Shown: positions 1 through 8,532, counted from the stretch's first letter. The stretch is DNA of 64,000 bases from Actinomycetota bacterium (GCA_019347675.1 JAHWKW010000002.1:1-64000), one strand, 5' to 3'. A program made the numbers and translations. The notes: generated by a model not told the origin, from the sequence alone.

Positions 1-362
1 CCGCCATGGTCAGCGTGTCCGCGTAACGCAGGTCGATCTCGTGCTGACTCGGCGCGACCTCGTGGTGGCTGTCCTCGACGCTGATGCCCATCTTTTCGAG
101 CGTCGTGATCGCGTGGCGCCGGAAGTCCTGCTGGACGTCGCTCGGCGTCATGTCGAAGTACCCGCCGCCGTCCAGCGGCGTGAGGTCGTCGGTCGACGGG
201 AGAGGAAGAACTCCATCTCCGGGTGGACGTAGAAGGTGAACCCGAGGTCGGCCGCCCGCTGGAGGTTGCGGCGCAGCACCTGGCGGGCGTCGGCGGCGAA
301 CGCGTCACCGTCCGGTGTCTGGATGTCGCAGTACATGCGCGCGACGAACGTGCAGGGCGCGA
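1..362 (-). pseudogene. glnA: Glutamine synthetase (type I) fragment, frameshifted
   Basis: Reading leftward from about 360, the minus strand encodes ARMYCDIQTPDG, then FYVHPEMEFFL, and after a frame change YFDMTPSD, MGISVEDSHHE and HEIDLRYAD. These are conserved stretches of the N-terminal and central part of type I glutamine synthetase, which makes glutamine from glutamate, ammonia and ATP. A single missing base near 198-203 breaks the frame just after EFFL. The first 100 or so residues expected upstream are absent: homology stops near 360, before the insertion sequence. The 3' part runs off the left edge of the window. Family assignment is firm. Whether the frameshift is real decay or a sequence error cannot be told here. 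Confidence 0.8.
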
Positions 363-540
363 CGGCCTGGGATGGTCCCGATCGTGACTTGACCGGCGTG
401 GTGCCGCGGTTTGCTTCGCAGGTTGCCCGGCACGCCGTCCAGTTGGCTCGCGAGGATGCGATGCCGATGCGACCCGGCAGTTGTATGTGGCCGCACTCGG
501 GGCATCGGACACGCAACTCGCCCGACGGCGCGCTCGGGCG
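363..540. other. Unassigned stretch between glnA fragment and IS
   Basis: No recognisable gene. The minus strand stays open and encodes one CPECGH (CxxC) motif, which could be the remains of a zinc-ribbon protein, but there is no start, no second cysteine pair and no homology I recognise. It separates the broken glnA from the insertion sequence, so the IS did not simply jump into glnA at the point where homology ends. Confidence 0.4.
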
Positions 541-1940
541 TGTTGAATCCTCTGTGTGAGGTGAACCGGAGTAGGCCGGGACCCTCCGGCCAGAAGGGAC
601 ACCTGACATGACGAACAACAAGACGACGAGCGGCGTGAGGCCCGAGCCTGGGGTCCCGCGGGATGCGGATCTTGAGCCAGCGATCGACGATCGGCTGGTC
701 GAGGCCCTGATGGACCGGGTCGACGAGGACGAGCTCGAGCTGTTGGGCCCCGACGGGATCCTGACCGAGCTGACTTCCAAGATCTTGGAACGGGCGCTGG
801 ACGTCGAGCTGACCGATCACCTGGGCTACGAGCGCGGCGACAGCTCGGGCTATGGGTCGGGCAACCACCGCAACGGCAGCTCGCCCAAAACCGTGCTGAC
901 CGACGCCGGCGCGGTGCCGGTCGCCGTGCCCCGCGACCGCAACGGCAGCTTCCAGCCCAAGGTCGTGCCCAAGCACCAGCGACGCCTGAATGGGTTCAAC
1001 GAGTTGATCATCGGACTGGTGGCCCGCGGCATGACCGTACGCGACGTCCAGGCGCACCTGGCCGAGGTGTACGGCGTGGCGGTGTCCCCCGAGCTGGTGT
1101 CCAAGGTCACCGACGCGGTCGTGCCCGAGCTGCGCGCGTGGCAGAACCGGCCGCTGGACGCCGTCTGGCCGATCGTGTACCTCGACGCGGTCGTGGTGAA
1201 GGTCCGCGACGACCACGTCGTGGTCAATCGGCCCGTCTACATCGCGCTGGGGGTCGATATCGAGGGCCGCAAGCACGTGCTGGGCCTGTGGCTCGGCGAC
1301 GGCGGTGAGGGCGCCAAGTTCTGGCTGGGTGTCGCAACTGAGCTGTCCAACCGTGGCGTCAAGGACGTGCTGATCATCTGCTGCGACGGGCTGACCGGCC
1401 TGCCCGAGGCGATCGAGACCGTCTGGCCGCGCACCACAGTCCAGACCTGTGTCGTGCACCTGATCCGCAACTCGATCAAGTTCTGCTCGTGGCGAGACCG
1501 CAAGCACGTCACCAGAGCGCTCAAGCCGATCTACCGGGCCGCCACCGTCGAGGCCGCCGCCGACGCGCTCGATGACTTCGAGCTCGAGTGGGGCGACCGC
1601 TATCCCGCGATCGTGGACCTGTGGCGGCGCAACTGGGAGCGGTTCACGCCGTTCCTGGCGTTCCCCGCGCCCGTGCGCAAGATCATCTACACCACCAACG
1701 CGGTCGAGTCGCTCAACTACCAGCTGCGCAAGGTCACCAAGACCCGCGGGCACTTCCCCACCGAACAGGCCGTCCTGAAAATCCTCTACCTCGCGATCCG
1801 CAACATCGGTCACGACCGCGGTGGGGAACTCGGTACCGGCACCCACGGCTGGAAGCAGGCACTCAACGCGTTCGCGATCGCGTTCCCCGGACGACTCACC
1901 ATCTAACGAAGTGCCAACTCCTCACACAAAGGACTTGACA
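541..1940 (+). mobile_element. IS256-family insertion sequence
   Basis: One transposase gene lies between imperfect terminal inverted repeats. The left end (542-561) and the reverse complement of the right end (1920-1939) match at 16 of 20 positions, sharing a TGTGTGAGG core. Total length is about 1.4 kb, normal for the family. IS256 elements usually duplicate 8 bp of target. Here the flanks are only similar (GCTCGGGCG at 532-540 and GCTCGCGCG at 1942-1950), so a clean duplication is not demonstrated; the flanks may have diverged or recombined. Confidence 0.85.
608..1906 (+). CDS. IS256-family transposase (mutator type)
   Basis: A 432-residue DDE transposase of the IS256/MULE type that catalyses cut-and-copy movement of its own element. 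The presumed catalytic triad is visible: Asp193 in YLDAVVV, Asp260 in IICCDGL and Glu367 in AVESLN, with the usual long gap before the Glu. The CVVHLIRN and YTTNAVESLN stretches are typical family signatures. Length matches the family (about 400-430 residues) and the frame is unbroken, so it may still be active. The ATG is preceded by AAGGGA about 9 bases upstream. It is the only gene inside the inverted repeats. Confidence 0.95.
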   Translation: MTNNKTTSGVRPEPGVPRDADLEPAIDDRLVEALMDRVDEDELELLGPDGILTELTSKILERALDVELTDHLGYERGDSSGYGSGNHRNGSSPKTVLTDAGAVPVAVPRDRNGSFQPKVVPKHQRRLNGFNELIIGLVARGMTVRDVQAHLAEVYGVAVSPELVSKVTDAVVPELRAWQNRPLDAVWPIVYLDAVVVKVRDDHVVVNRPVYIALGVDIEGRKHVLGLWLGDGGEGAKFWLGVATELSNRGVKDVLIICCDGLTGLPEAIETVWPRTTVQTCVVHLIRNSIKFCSWRDRKHVTRALKPIYRAATVEAAADALDDFELEWGDRYPAIVDLWRRNWERFTPFLAFPAPVRKIIYTTNAVESLNYQLRKVTKTRGHFPTEQAVLKILYLAIRNIGHDRGGELGTGTHGWKQALNAFAIAFPGRLTI

Positions 1941-2264
1941 AGCTCGCGCGCTCCGCACGTCATGCGCCAGGCGGCCCGGCTGCTCGCCACGAGCCCCATC
2001 ACTCCAGGTGCCGCCCGGCGGGCCAAGCGTCTGCTGAGGAACGCGCGTGCGGTTACGAGTAGCAGCAGGGGTCGGGCGGACCCGGAACGGCTACCCCGCT
2101 ACATCGCCCGATGAGGCGAGGTACTCGTAGCGTGGACCGCCAGCATCAAAGTCTGCGGCTACCCACACCGTCGCCACCACGTGGCCCGTCTGACCCGCCG
2201 TCGACGCCGCAGGCTGGGACGCAAGGTGCAATGAGTCGCGGAGGCGGGGCCACGCACGCGGATC
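1941..2264. other. Gene-poor stretch right of the IS
   Basis: About 320 bases with no gene I can support. Short open frames exist on both strands, as expected at this GC content, but none has a ribosome-binding site plus recognisable protein. It may hold debris of whatever the region carried before the IS arrived. Confidence 0.5.
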
Positions 2265-3063
2265 TTGACCATGAACGTCTACGGTCACCACGGGCGATGG
2301 GACGCGCGACGTCCCGTCCTCACCGAGGGGCCCCGAGAGGTGGAACCGGATGTGGTGACCCTCCAAGAGACCGTTATGACCCGCACCTACGATCAAGTCG
2401 TCGAGGTCCTCGGCGACGATCACGACGTGTTCACCAGCGCGGCCGGTCCCCCGACGGTGTCGGAGCATCCATCGCCAGCCGCTGGCCGTTCGACGTGGTC
2501 CTCGAGGCGGACCTGCCCGTAGCAGACGACAACACCACCGCAGGGTGGATCGGCAGCCTCACTGTCGTCAGGATCCACGTGCCGTCTCCCAACGAGCCGC
2601 CACTGCTCGCCGACCACAAGCCCTGCATGGGCCATCCAACCGTGAACACGCCCGGGAAGTGCAGGCCGTCCGGGCGGCCCGCCTCATCGAACGACTGCTC
2701 GACGGGGACGACTCCCAGGTCGTCCTGACGGGGGATCTCGACGCCATGCCCGACTCCGCCAGCATCCGGTTCTGGTGCGGCAAGCAGTCCCTCGACGCCA
2801 TGAGCGTTCACTACCAGGACGCGTGGGATGTCACGCACGCGGCAGAACCCGGGCACACGTTCACCCCCGACAACCCGCTCGTATCGGAGCAGTGGCGACC
2901 ACGACCGGGTCGGCGCATCGACTACATCCTCATCCGCACCGGCGACAAGGGAGCATCCCTCTCGACGCCTGCGAACTCGCCTTCGATATCCACCATCGAC
3001 GACGTCTGGGCCAGCGACCACTTCGGCGTCGTCGCCGACCTCAAGAACAGGCTGGCCAGCTGA
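2265..3063 (+). pseudogene. Endonuclease/exonuclease/phosphatase-family protein, frameshifted
   Basis: The three plus-strand frames together spell one EEP-fold protein (the DNase I / AP endonuclease / phosphatase superfamily of metal-dependent phosphodiesterases). The first part contains DVVTLQE (metal-binding Glu), the middle part ASIASRWPF, and the last part LTGDLDAMPDSASIRF, RRIDYILIRT and ASDHFGV (catalytic Asp-His). At least two frame changes are needed, near 2440-2460 and near 2630-2670. With those repaired it would be about 265 residues, a normal length. No neighbour hints at a substrate. Disabled as written. Confidence 0.75.
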
Positions 3064-3261
3064 CCTTCTGACAACGCCGCGGCAGAACGCCCGATGGCGC
3101 GGTGACCCTGTCCCCCGTGCGACTCGGCTTCCATGGCATGATCCGTCGAAGGGAAGGACGTCGCATGACACGCGAGTGGCCGATGCCCCCACCGGCGCCT
3201 GAGAGGACATAGGGCCCCCGGAGTCGCCGCCAACGGGCGCTCCAACATATGCCGACGGTTG

Positions 3262-3517
3262 GCGCTGCACATCGACCTGGCCGACCCCGCGCGGCTCGCT
3301 CCCACTACGTCCGGGGTCGACGCCGCCCTGACGGCGATCATCGCGCAGATCCCATCGCCGACGCCCGAGGGATCCTCGACCGGCTGAAGATGTGCGCCAC
3401 GGACGACTGCCGCTTCGTCTACTACGACCACTCCCGCAGCCGCACCGCCCGCTGGTGCTTCACCGCGTCTGCGGCAACCGCATCAAGACCCGCCGCTACC
3501 GACGCCGCCACGCCTGA
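3262..3517 (+). pseudogene. CGNR zinc-finger protein C-terminus, frameshifted
   Basis: The end of a CGNR-type (ABATE domain plus zinc finger) regulator-like protein can be pieced together. LALHIDLADPARL comes first, then after a frame change LDRLKMCATDDC and SRSRTARWC, then after another change VCGNRIKTRRYRRR and a TGA at 3515. The Cys-x4-Cys ... Cys-x3-CGNR arrangement is the diagnostic zinc-binding motif. At least two frameshifts (near 3350 and near 3460) disrupt it, and no N-terminal ABATE domain is recognisable upstream. Proteins of this family are thought to bind DNA; here it is very likely non-functional. Confidence 0.7.
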
Positions 3518-3613
3518 CCGCCCACCGCCAAGGCCTCAACCTCGACGAGCCAACATCTGGGGAGCAGAACCTGCCACCCACGTAGAACGCCTGATGGAGC
3601 ACGTCCGCGGCCG

Positions 3614-3841
3614 CTATCGCGCTCGGCGGATTGGGGGAAAGGCGCGTGGGGTGCGGCCGTGGAGCACGGTGCGGTGGAGGGTGGTGATGATGTACTCGGC
3701 GTCGGGCGGGAGGAGCCGTTCGGCGAGGCGGATCGCGGCCTGCTTGGAGCTGGCGGTGCCGTACCCGCGGGTGCGTGGGACCGGGGCGCGGTCGCGCCGC
3801 TGGTGGTCGACCCAGGCCACGACGTAGTAGGTGGTCCCCAT
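3614..3841 (-). CDS. Small hypothetical protein
   Basis: A 75-residue basic protein that I do not recognise; it begins MGTTYYVVAWVD and has several Arg-rich stretches. The ATG is preceded by GAGG 7 bases upstream and lies 24 bases after the stop of the excisionase-like gene, so the two are probably co-transcribed. Co-location with an excisionase-like HTH gene and a relaxase remnant suggests it belongs to the same integrative element. It has no predicted membrane segment or signal peptide. Confidence 0.45.
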   Translation of the reverse strand: MGTTYYVVAWVDHQRRDRAPVPRTRGYGTASSKQAAIRLAERLLPPDAEYIITTLHRTVLHGRTPRAFPPIRRAR

Positions 3842-3865
3842 CGGGTGGCCTCGTGCAGGTCGCGG

Positions 3866-4120
3866 CTACGCGGGGGTGGTGGGAGGCGCGGCGTCGTCGC
3901 CCGAGGGTCCGCCGTCGCCTGGGTCGCCGTGGGAAGCCGGGTCGTGGTCGAGGCCGAGCATGCGGTGCAGCAGGGCGGTGGGGACCAGGATGCGGCGGCC
4001 GAGGCGGATGGTGGGGATGTCGCCGGTGGCGGCGGCGCGGTAGGCGGTGCGGCGGCTGATCCCGAGCAGTTCCCCGGCCTGTTCGACGGTCATGGTGGTG
4101 GGCTGGTCGTTGGCGGTCAC
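3866..4120 (-). CDS. Excisionase-family helix-turn-helix protein
   Basis: An 84-residue MerR/excisionase-like DNA-binding protein. Residues about 10-50 hold the compact winged-helix pattern: TVEQAGELLGISRRTAYRA is the helix-turn-helix, followed by TIRLGRRILVP as the wing. The C-terminal 30 residues are Gly/Asp/Pro-rich and probably disordered. The GTG start is supported by GGAGG 8 bases upstream. Such proteins act as excision factors or as repressors in integrative elements of Actinobacteria. No integrase gene is visible nearby, so the partner has been lost or lies elsewhere. Confidence 0.8.
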   Translation of the reverse strand: MTANDQPTTMTVEQAGELLGISRRTAYRAAATGDIPTIRLGRRILVPTALLHRMLGLDHDPASHGDPGDGGPSGDDAAPPTTPA

Positions 4121-4511
4121 GGCGGTTCCTCCCGGGTCCCGGCGTCTGGGTAGGGAGTCCCCGGCCGGTGTGGGCGGATGTGACAGCTGGGGTCATGGCG
4201 TGCGGGTAGCGCACGAACGCGGTGATCGCCGAGGAGGAAGTTGTGGTGGCACCCGGTGTCATCGGCTGACGCAACCGACTACCGGCGGATATCCACCGAT
4301 ACGGATTCTGACGATTTCCGCCTGTAGCGTGCCGAATTCGCGACTTTCGCTGCTCGACAGCTGCCCGTGCCGGACGCATCCTGACGTCCATGCAGCAGAA
4401 GCACAGACTGTCACTGGGTCAGTGCGCGGTCCGGGGCGGCGGTCCGGCAACGGCGCTCGCATCTCTTTCGGCCGCACCTTTCACGACGCCGACGGCGGTG
4501 CGGGTGGCGTG
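4121..4511. other. Intergenic region between divergent HTH and relaxase genes
   Basis: About 390 bases without a supported gene, between the minus-strand excisionase-like gene and the plus-strand relaxase remnant. Part of it (about 4270-4350) is clearly less GC-rich than its surroundings, as expected for a promoter or transfer-origin region. It contains the palindrome listed at 4283-4298. A transfer origin often sits upstream of MobF relaxase genes, but I cannot identify a nick site. Confidence 0.4.
4283..4298. promoter_or_regulatory. Near-palindrome, possible operator
   Basis: CGGCGGATATCCACCG reads the same on both strands except for one mismatched pair (14 of 16 positions symmetric). It lies in the AT-richer part of the space between divergent mobile-element genes. 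It could be a binding site for the HTH protein or part of a transfer origin. This is position-based inference only. Confidence 0.3.
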
Positions 4512-5000
4512 GTGTTGAACGTGGGGAAGATGGGGCCGGGCTCGGAGGACTACTACCTGTCGCTGACGGTGGACCGGACCGAGGACTACTACCTGCGCCG
4601 CGGGGAAGCGCCCGGCCGCTGGCTCGGGCGGGGCCTGGGCCCCTTGGGTCTCGAGGGGCGGGTGGAGGCCGACGAGCTGCGCGCCGTGCTCGCCGGCGAC
4701 CACCCCCAAACCGGGGAACGGCTCGCCTCCCATCCGGCACGCAAGGTGCCGGGGTTCGACCTCACTTTCCGGGCGCCGAAGTCCGTCTCGCTGGCCTGGG
4801 CGTTCGCCGACCGCGACACCGCCGAGGAGATCCTCGCCGCGCACGAGGCCGCCGTCGAAGCAGCGGTCGCCTACGTGGAGCGCCACGCGGCACGCACCCG
4901 CCGCGGCGCGGGCGGTGTCGAGCGTGTGGAGGTGGACGGGCTGATCGCCGCGGCGTTCCCGCACCGGACGTCGCGGGCGGGCGATCCCCTGCTGCGGGCC
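4512..5000 (+). pseudogene. MobF (TrwC/TraA-like) relaxase, truncated
   Basis: The N-terminal 163 or so residues of a MobF conjugative relaxase, the enzyme that nicks and pilots DNA during conjugation. From the GTG at 4512 it reads VLNVGKMGPG and EDYYLS (catalytic tyrosine region), then DLTFRAPKSVSLAWA and FPHRTSRAGDPLL. The homology stops exactly where the metal-binding HxH motif should follow, so the active site is incomplete and the helicase half is missing. The frame stays open beyond but encodes nothing related. The truncation point lies about 80 bases from tRNA-Leu, as expected for a decayed integrative element. Confidence 0.85.
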
Positions 5001-5009
5001 CGAAACACC

Positions 5010-5038
5010 TCGACCCTCGGCGTGGCGCCGAGGGTCGA
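5010..5038 (-). terminator. Hairpin downstream of tRNA-Leu(GAG)
   Basis: A perfect 13-bp inverted repeat (TCGACCCTCGGCG / CGCCGAGGGTCGA) with a 3-base loop. It lies 41 bases beyond the 3' end of the minus-strand tRNA-Leu gene, which is where a terminator would be expected. Only a short T-rich run (GTGTTT) follows on the minus strand, so it may be a weak intrinsic terminator or simply a stable hairpin at the element junction. Confidence 0.5.
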
Positions 5039-5079
5039 TTCCTACGAATTCGTTCGAGTAGAGGCTGAAAACTACAAAG

Positions 5080-5163
5080 TGCGAGAGGGGGGACTTGAAC
5101 CCCCACCCCCTTACGGGGACACGGCCCTCAACCGTGCGCGTCTGCCTATTCCGCCACTCTCGC
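5080..5163 (-). tRNA. tRNA-Leu (anticodon GAG)
   Basis: A complete class II tRNA cloverleaf. The acceptor stem is GCGAGAG/CTCTCGC with discriminator A. The anticodon stem CACGG/CCGTG closes the 7-base loop TTGAGGG, giving anticodon GAG (reads CUC and CUU). A long variable arm (CCCC/GGGG type) and the T-loop TTCAAGT follow. CCA is not encoded. Its 3' end points toward the relaxase remnant and other mobile-element debris, so it is a plausible integration site. No second copy of its 3' end was found in 1-5000. Confidence 0.93.
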
Positions 5164-5243
5164 GAAGAACGCCAGGCTGGACCGGCGGACGGGCTAGCGT
5201 ACCGGCCTCCGGGTGGGCCGGCGACTGTTTTGCCGCTCGCCGA

Positions 5244-6508
5244 TCACTCGCAGGGTGGCCTGCTGTGGCGGCGCCCCGCTGGGACCCACCGCCACGCCGC
5301 GACGTCCCAGAAAGCGATCCCCGGCCAGGCCGACGGGCACGCCCCGTGGAGCTGCGCTCGCCACGCGTGGGCCACACCGATCCGGTAGAGGGGACGGAGC
5401 CAGGCGGCGTCGTACACGGCCTCCTGCGCGCGGTCCATGGCCTCCGCGCGACGGAGGCTGCCGCGTCGCCGACGTCGAGGACCGCCAACACGTCGGTGCC
5501 GGCGCCGGGCGGGGCGAACGCCCGCAGACTCGGCCGGGGAAGGTCACGGCGGCTCCAGCAGCGCCCCGTCGCCCCGCTCGTCGACCCGGACGTGCAACAG
5601 GTCCGGTGGAGTCCGGATAAGGGTCACGGCGGCTCCAGCACGCCGCAGTCGCGCTGCAGAGCGCGGGCGGTGAAAGCAGGTGCTTCCTGTCGGCCGGAAC
5701 CAACAACGCCAACCGCTCCCCCTCAGCAAAGACGCCGGCGCGGTCGGCCACCCCCACGGGCGCCCCACGTCCGGGAGGACCGGTGGCCGTGTCGCCGGAC
5801 GCTCCCAGCAGCCCCTCGACCAGCTCGAAGAGTCCGCGGCGGCCCCGCGGCGCGACGGCGCTCCGGCGAGCCGTCGAGCGTCGCACCGGCGCGCCACCGA
5901 AGCAGCGTCCACGTCCCGCCCACGGGCGCGGCGGCTGACAGACCCGCGACAGGGTGGGCGCGCTCGACCGGGTTCAACGCCAGGTAACCGGCGGCCGCGT
6001 CCACGCGGTGATCGCGGAGCAGACCGAACGCGGTGTCGTAGGAGGATCTCCGGTACCTCGACCCGCTCGACACCGGGCGAACCCAGCGGACCATCGGGGT
6101 GCGCGACGAACGTGGCCCGCAACCCGCGTTCCACCGCGTCGAGTCGGAACGGCCCCCCCGAGACCGGCACGCCGTGCAGGCTGGGCTGCCGCGGAGGCAG
6201 CCAGCCCCGGCCGGAGCTGGCCGTGCGGGTCGACGCGGTAGAGCGGCAGGCCACACAGACCCGCCAGGTCACCCAGGCGTGGCCGGTCGGGCGGTCGCGC
6301 TCCTGGCCAGCGCCGCCCGGGGCGGATTGGTCGCTCAACGCGGGCAACCAGACCCCCGGTTCCTCGGGATGTGCGACGCGGACCTCACGCCACGGTGGCG
6401 CCGACCCAGCCGGTGAGCGGCGGGTGGACGGTCGGGCTGGGTGGCGACGTCCGCGTTCCCGCTGCAGGCGTCGAGGACGGCGACCGCGACGGCGACGAGC
6501 CGGATCAC
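5244..6508 (-). pseudogene. Peptide-binding lipoprotein (SBP family 5-like), frameshifted
   Basis: The start is clear: a GTG at 6508 begins a lipoprotein signal peptide (VIRLVAVAVAVLDAC, lipobox LDAC), 20 bases after the stop of the intact peptide-binding gene upstream. Downstream the protein jumps frames: REVRVAHPEEPGVWLPAL, then PFRLDAVERGL, then YDTAFGLLRDHRVDAAAGYLAL, then VADRAGVFAEGERLALLV, then AVYDAAWLRPLYRIGVAHAW and a stop at 5244. These pieces resemble the C-terminal half of periplasmic peptide-binding proteins of ABC transporters. At least four frame changes are needed. It is either a decayed paralogue of its neighbour or a gene with many sequence errors. Confidence 0.65.
5542..5640. 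repeat. 19-bp direct repeat pair
   Basis: GGTCACGGCGGCTCCAGCA occurs at 5542-5560 and again at 5622-5640, exactly 80 bases apart, inside the frameshifted lipoprotein gene. It could reflect a partial duplication that helped to break the gene. Confidence 0.7.
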
Positions 6509-6527
6509 CCGGAGCCCGTCAGCGTCG

Positions 6528-8279
6528 TCACCCCGTCGGTTGCAGCGTCACCACGGTCATGTCGACCTCGCCGAGGGGATCGAGGCGGAAGCCGCGGACC
6601 CGCTCGCCGACCACGCGTTGGTGGCGGTAGAAGTACAGTGGAGCGACCGGCATGTCCTGCAGGACGATCGTCTCGGCCTGCTGGTACAGCTCGGCGCGGG
6701 TGGCCGCGTCCAGTTCTCGGCGAGCGCGGTCCAACAGTTCGTTCACCTGGGGGTGCTTGTAGCGGGTGAGGTTGTCGGAACCGATCCGTCCCTGGTGGAA
6801 CAGCGAGTACAGGAACGTCTCTGCGGAGGCGTACTCGGCCACCCAGCCCGACAGGAAGAAGGCGGCCTGGCCGGCGCGGATCGCGTCCAGCCACTCCCCG
6901 TGCGCCAGTGTCCGCACGGTCAGTGACCCCTCGCCGAGAGTTGCGTTGACGTCGCGCGCCACGCGGGCGGCGACGTCCTCGTGGTCGGCTGCCTGCCAGA
7001 TCACGAGCTCGACCGGACGGTCGGGGCCGACCTTGCCGTCCAAGAGCTGCTTGGCGCGGCCAGGATCGAAGTCACAGGCAGCGCAGGCGGCCGGTTCGTA
7101 CCCCGGGATGCCCGGTGGGACCACCGACGTGGCGACAGCCCGTCCTTCGCCGACCACCTCCTCGACGATCGCACGTCGGTCGATCAGCAGCGACAGACCC
7201 TGACGCACAGCCGGGTCGTCGAACGGCGGCTTCTCGGTATCGAAGCCGTAGAAGGCGGTGATCAGCTTGATGCCGTCGACAACGCCCGGCCCGGTGTAGC
7301 CGTCGTCGGAGCGGCCGAACTGTTCCACGGCTCGCATCATCCGGCCGCCAGGGATGGGCGCCACATCCAGGGTGCCGTTGCGGAAGTCGTCGTACCCCTC
7401 AGCTGGCGCGCCGTCACCTTGGTAGATGCGGTAGACCAGCTGGTCGATGATCGGGCCGTCGTCAGGGTGGTCCTCGTAGGCGGCGAGCCGGAGACCGCGT
7501 GACCGCCCCGGCTGCCATGGTTCGGCGAGCCGGAAGGGGCCGTTACCGACCGGTTGCCGGCCGAACGCGTCCGCGTCGTCCACAGCGGCTGGTGGGACCG
7601 GGGCCAACGTCGGGTGGGCGACCAGGGCGGGGAACTCCGCGAACGGGGTCGTGAGCTCGACCCGAAGCGTGTGGTCGTCCACGGCCATCACGCCGGACAG
7701 CTCACCCCCGGCCTGCGCGTCCTCGAACCCCTTCACCGTCTCGAGGAGGTAGAACGTCGGTGACGGCTCCGACGAGGTGCGGTCGACGATGCGCTGCCAT
7801 CCCCGCACGAAGCTCTCCGCGGTCACCGGCGTGCCGTCGTGGAACGTGGCGTCGGGCCGGAGGTGGAAGGTGAACACCGTGGCCGGTTCCGGCGCCTGCG
7901 GGTCGGCAGGATCGGGTGGGCCGTTCACCTCCCACGACGCCGCGGCGGCCGGCAGGAGCGTGAGATCGGGACCGCTGACGGTAAGAGAGTCAAACAGCTG
8001 GTTCACGACGGCCAGGTCGTCGGCGTCCACCGCCACGCCCGGGTCGATCGACTCGGGTTGCCGCAGGTAGCTGTAGAACACCCCCCCGCCGCCGTCCTGA
8101 GCGTCCGCCGCGGCGGTCGCGGTCGGGGTCAGCGCGTTCCGGGGCTCGCCGCCCTGCTCCGTGCAGGCCCCGACCGTGGCGGCCAGGATCACGAGCACGG
8201 TTAGGCGAGCAGCGGCGGGGATGTGACCCGGCCGCGGGATCGGCGAACCGGTCGGGCGGCGGCCGAGGAAGGTGATCAC
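6528..8279 (-). CDS. Oligopeptide ABC transporter substrate-binding lipoprotein
   Basis: A 583-residue extracellular solute-binding protein of family 5 (OppA/DppA type), anchored to the outer face of the membrane. The N-terminus has a signal peptide ending in the lipobox TVGAC (about residues 36-40). The typical N-terminal half (TFHLRPDATFHDGTPVTAESFVRGWQ) and the NGPFRL signature are present, and the C-terminal lobe ends DMPVAPLYFY. It starts 25 bases after secG and is followed by a frameshifted relative, so this looks like an operon. No permease or ATPase gene is adjacent; it may serve the complete opp operon 3 kb away, which encodes its own binding protein. Confidence 0.9.
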   Translation of the reverse strand: MITFLGRRPTGSPIPRPGHIPAAARLTVLVILAATVGACTEQGGEPRNALTPTATAAADAQDGGGGVFYSYLRQPESIDPGVAVDADDLAVVNQLFDSLTVSGPDLTLLPAAAASWEVNGPPDPADPQAPEPATVFTFHLRPDATFHDGTPVTAESFVRGWQRIVDRTSSEPSPTFYLLETVKGFEDAQAGGELSGVMAVDDHTLRVELTTPFAEFPALVAHPTLAPVPPAAVDDADAFGRQPVGNGPFRLAEPWQPGRSRGLRLAAYEDHPDDGPIIDQLVYRIYQGDGAPAEGYDDFRNGTLDVAPIPGGRMMRAVEQFGRSDDGYTGPGVVDGIKLITAFYGFDTEKPPFDDPAVRQGLSLLIDRRAIVEEVVGEGRAVATSVVPPGIPGYEPAACAACDFDPGRAKQLLDGKVGPDRPVELVIWQAADHEDVAARVARDVNATLGEGSLTVRTLAHGEWLDAIRAGQAAFFLSGWVAEYASAETFLYSLFHQGRIGSDNLTRYKHPQVNELLDRARRELDAATRAELYQQAETIVLQDMPVAPLYFYRHQRVVGERVRGFRLDPLGEVDMTVVTLQPTG

Positions 8280-8304
8280 CGTGGCTGCTGTGCTCCCGCG
8301 TGAC

Positions 8305-8532
8305 CTAATTGAGCTGCAGGCCGAGCAAGACGGTGGTCACGGCGAACCCGACCGCGGAGAAGACCGTCAACCGGTCGAGGTTGCGTTCGACGATCGCCGA
8401 GCCCTGCAGGCCCGAGGCTCCACCACCGAACATGTCCGACAGGCCCCCACCGGTCCCGCGGTGGAGCAGGATGAACATCACCATCAGCAGCGAGAAGACC
8501 ACGTGGACCACGACAAGGGCGGCGGTGAACAC
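8305..8532 (-). CDS. secG: Preprotein translocase subunit SecG
   Basis: A 75-residue membrane protein with two transmembrane segments (about residues 4-24 and 54-73) around a Gly-rich loop with GGGLSDMFGGG, the hallmark of SecG. It assists SecYEG in protein export at the cytoplasmic membrane. The GTG start is fixed by AGGAG 9 bases upstream. In many Actinobacteria secG follows gap-pgk-tpiA directly; here a BlaI/M56 pair lies between tpiA and secG. Confidence 0.92.
   Translation of the reverse strand: MFTAALVVVHVVFSLLMVMFILLHRGTGGGLSDMFGGGASGLQGSAIVERNLDRLTVFSAVGFAVTTVLLGLQLN

Noticed and set aside
305-1846. A 513-codon open frame antisense to the IS256 transposase
   Set aside because: It is a by-product of high GC content. 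It mirrors the transposase codons, has no recognisable domain, and crosses the IS boundary.
1914-2114. C-terminal gene fragment right of the IS, LLATSPITPGAARRAKRLLRNAR
   Set aside because: The frame starts inside the IS and has no recognised relatives. It cannot be distinguished from random open sequence at this GC content.
4259-4477. A 72-codon minus-strand frame upstream of the relaxase remnant
   Set aside because: No ribosome-binding site, no homology I recognise, and it overlaps the AT-richer regulatory stretch. Too weak to call a gene.
5045-5054. GAATTCGTTC near tRNA-Leu as a LexA half-site pair
   Set aside because: The spacing is wrong (2 instead of 4 bases) and the first arm is GAAT, not GAAC, so it does not fit the operator.
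5164-5243. Possible attachment-site repeat of the tRNA-Leu 3' end
   Set aside because: I looked for the tRNA 3' sequence on both sides of the tRNA (1-5079 and 5164-6500) and found no second copy.
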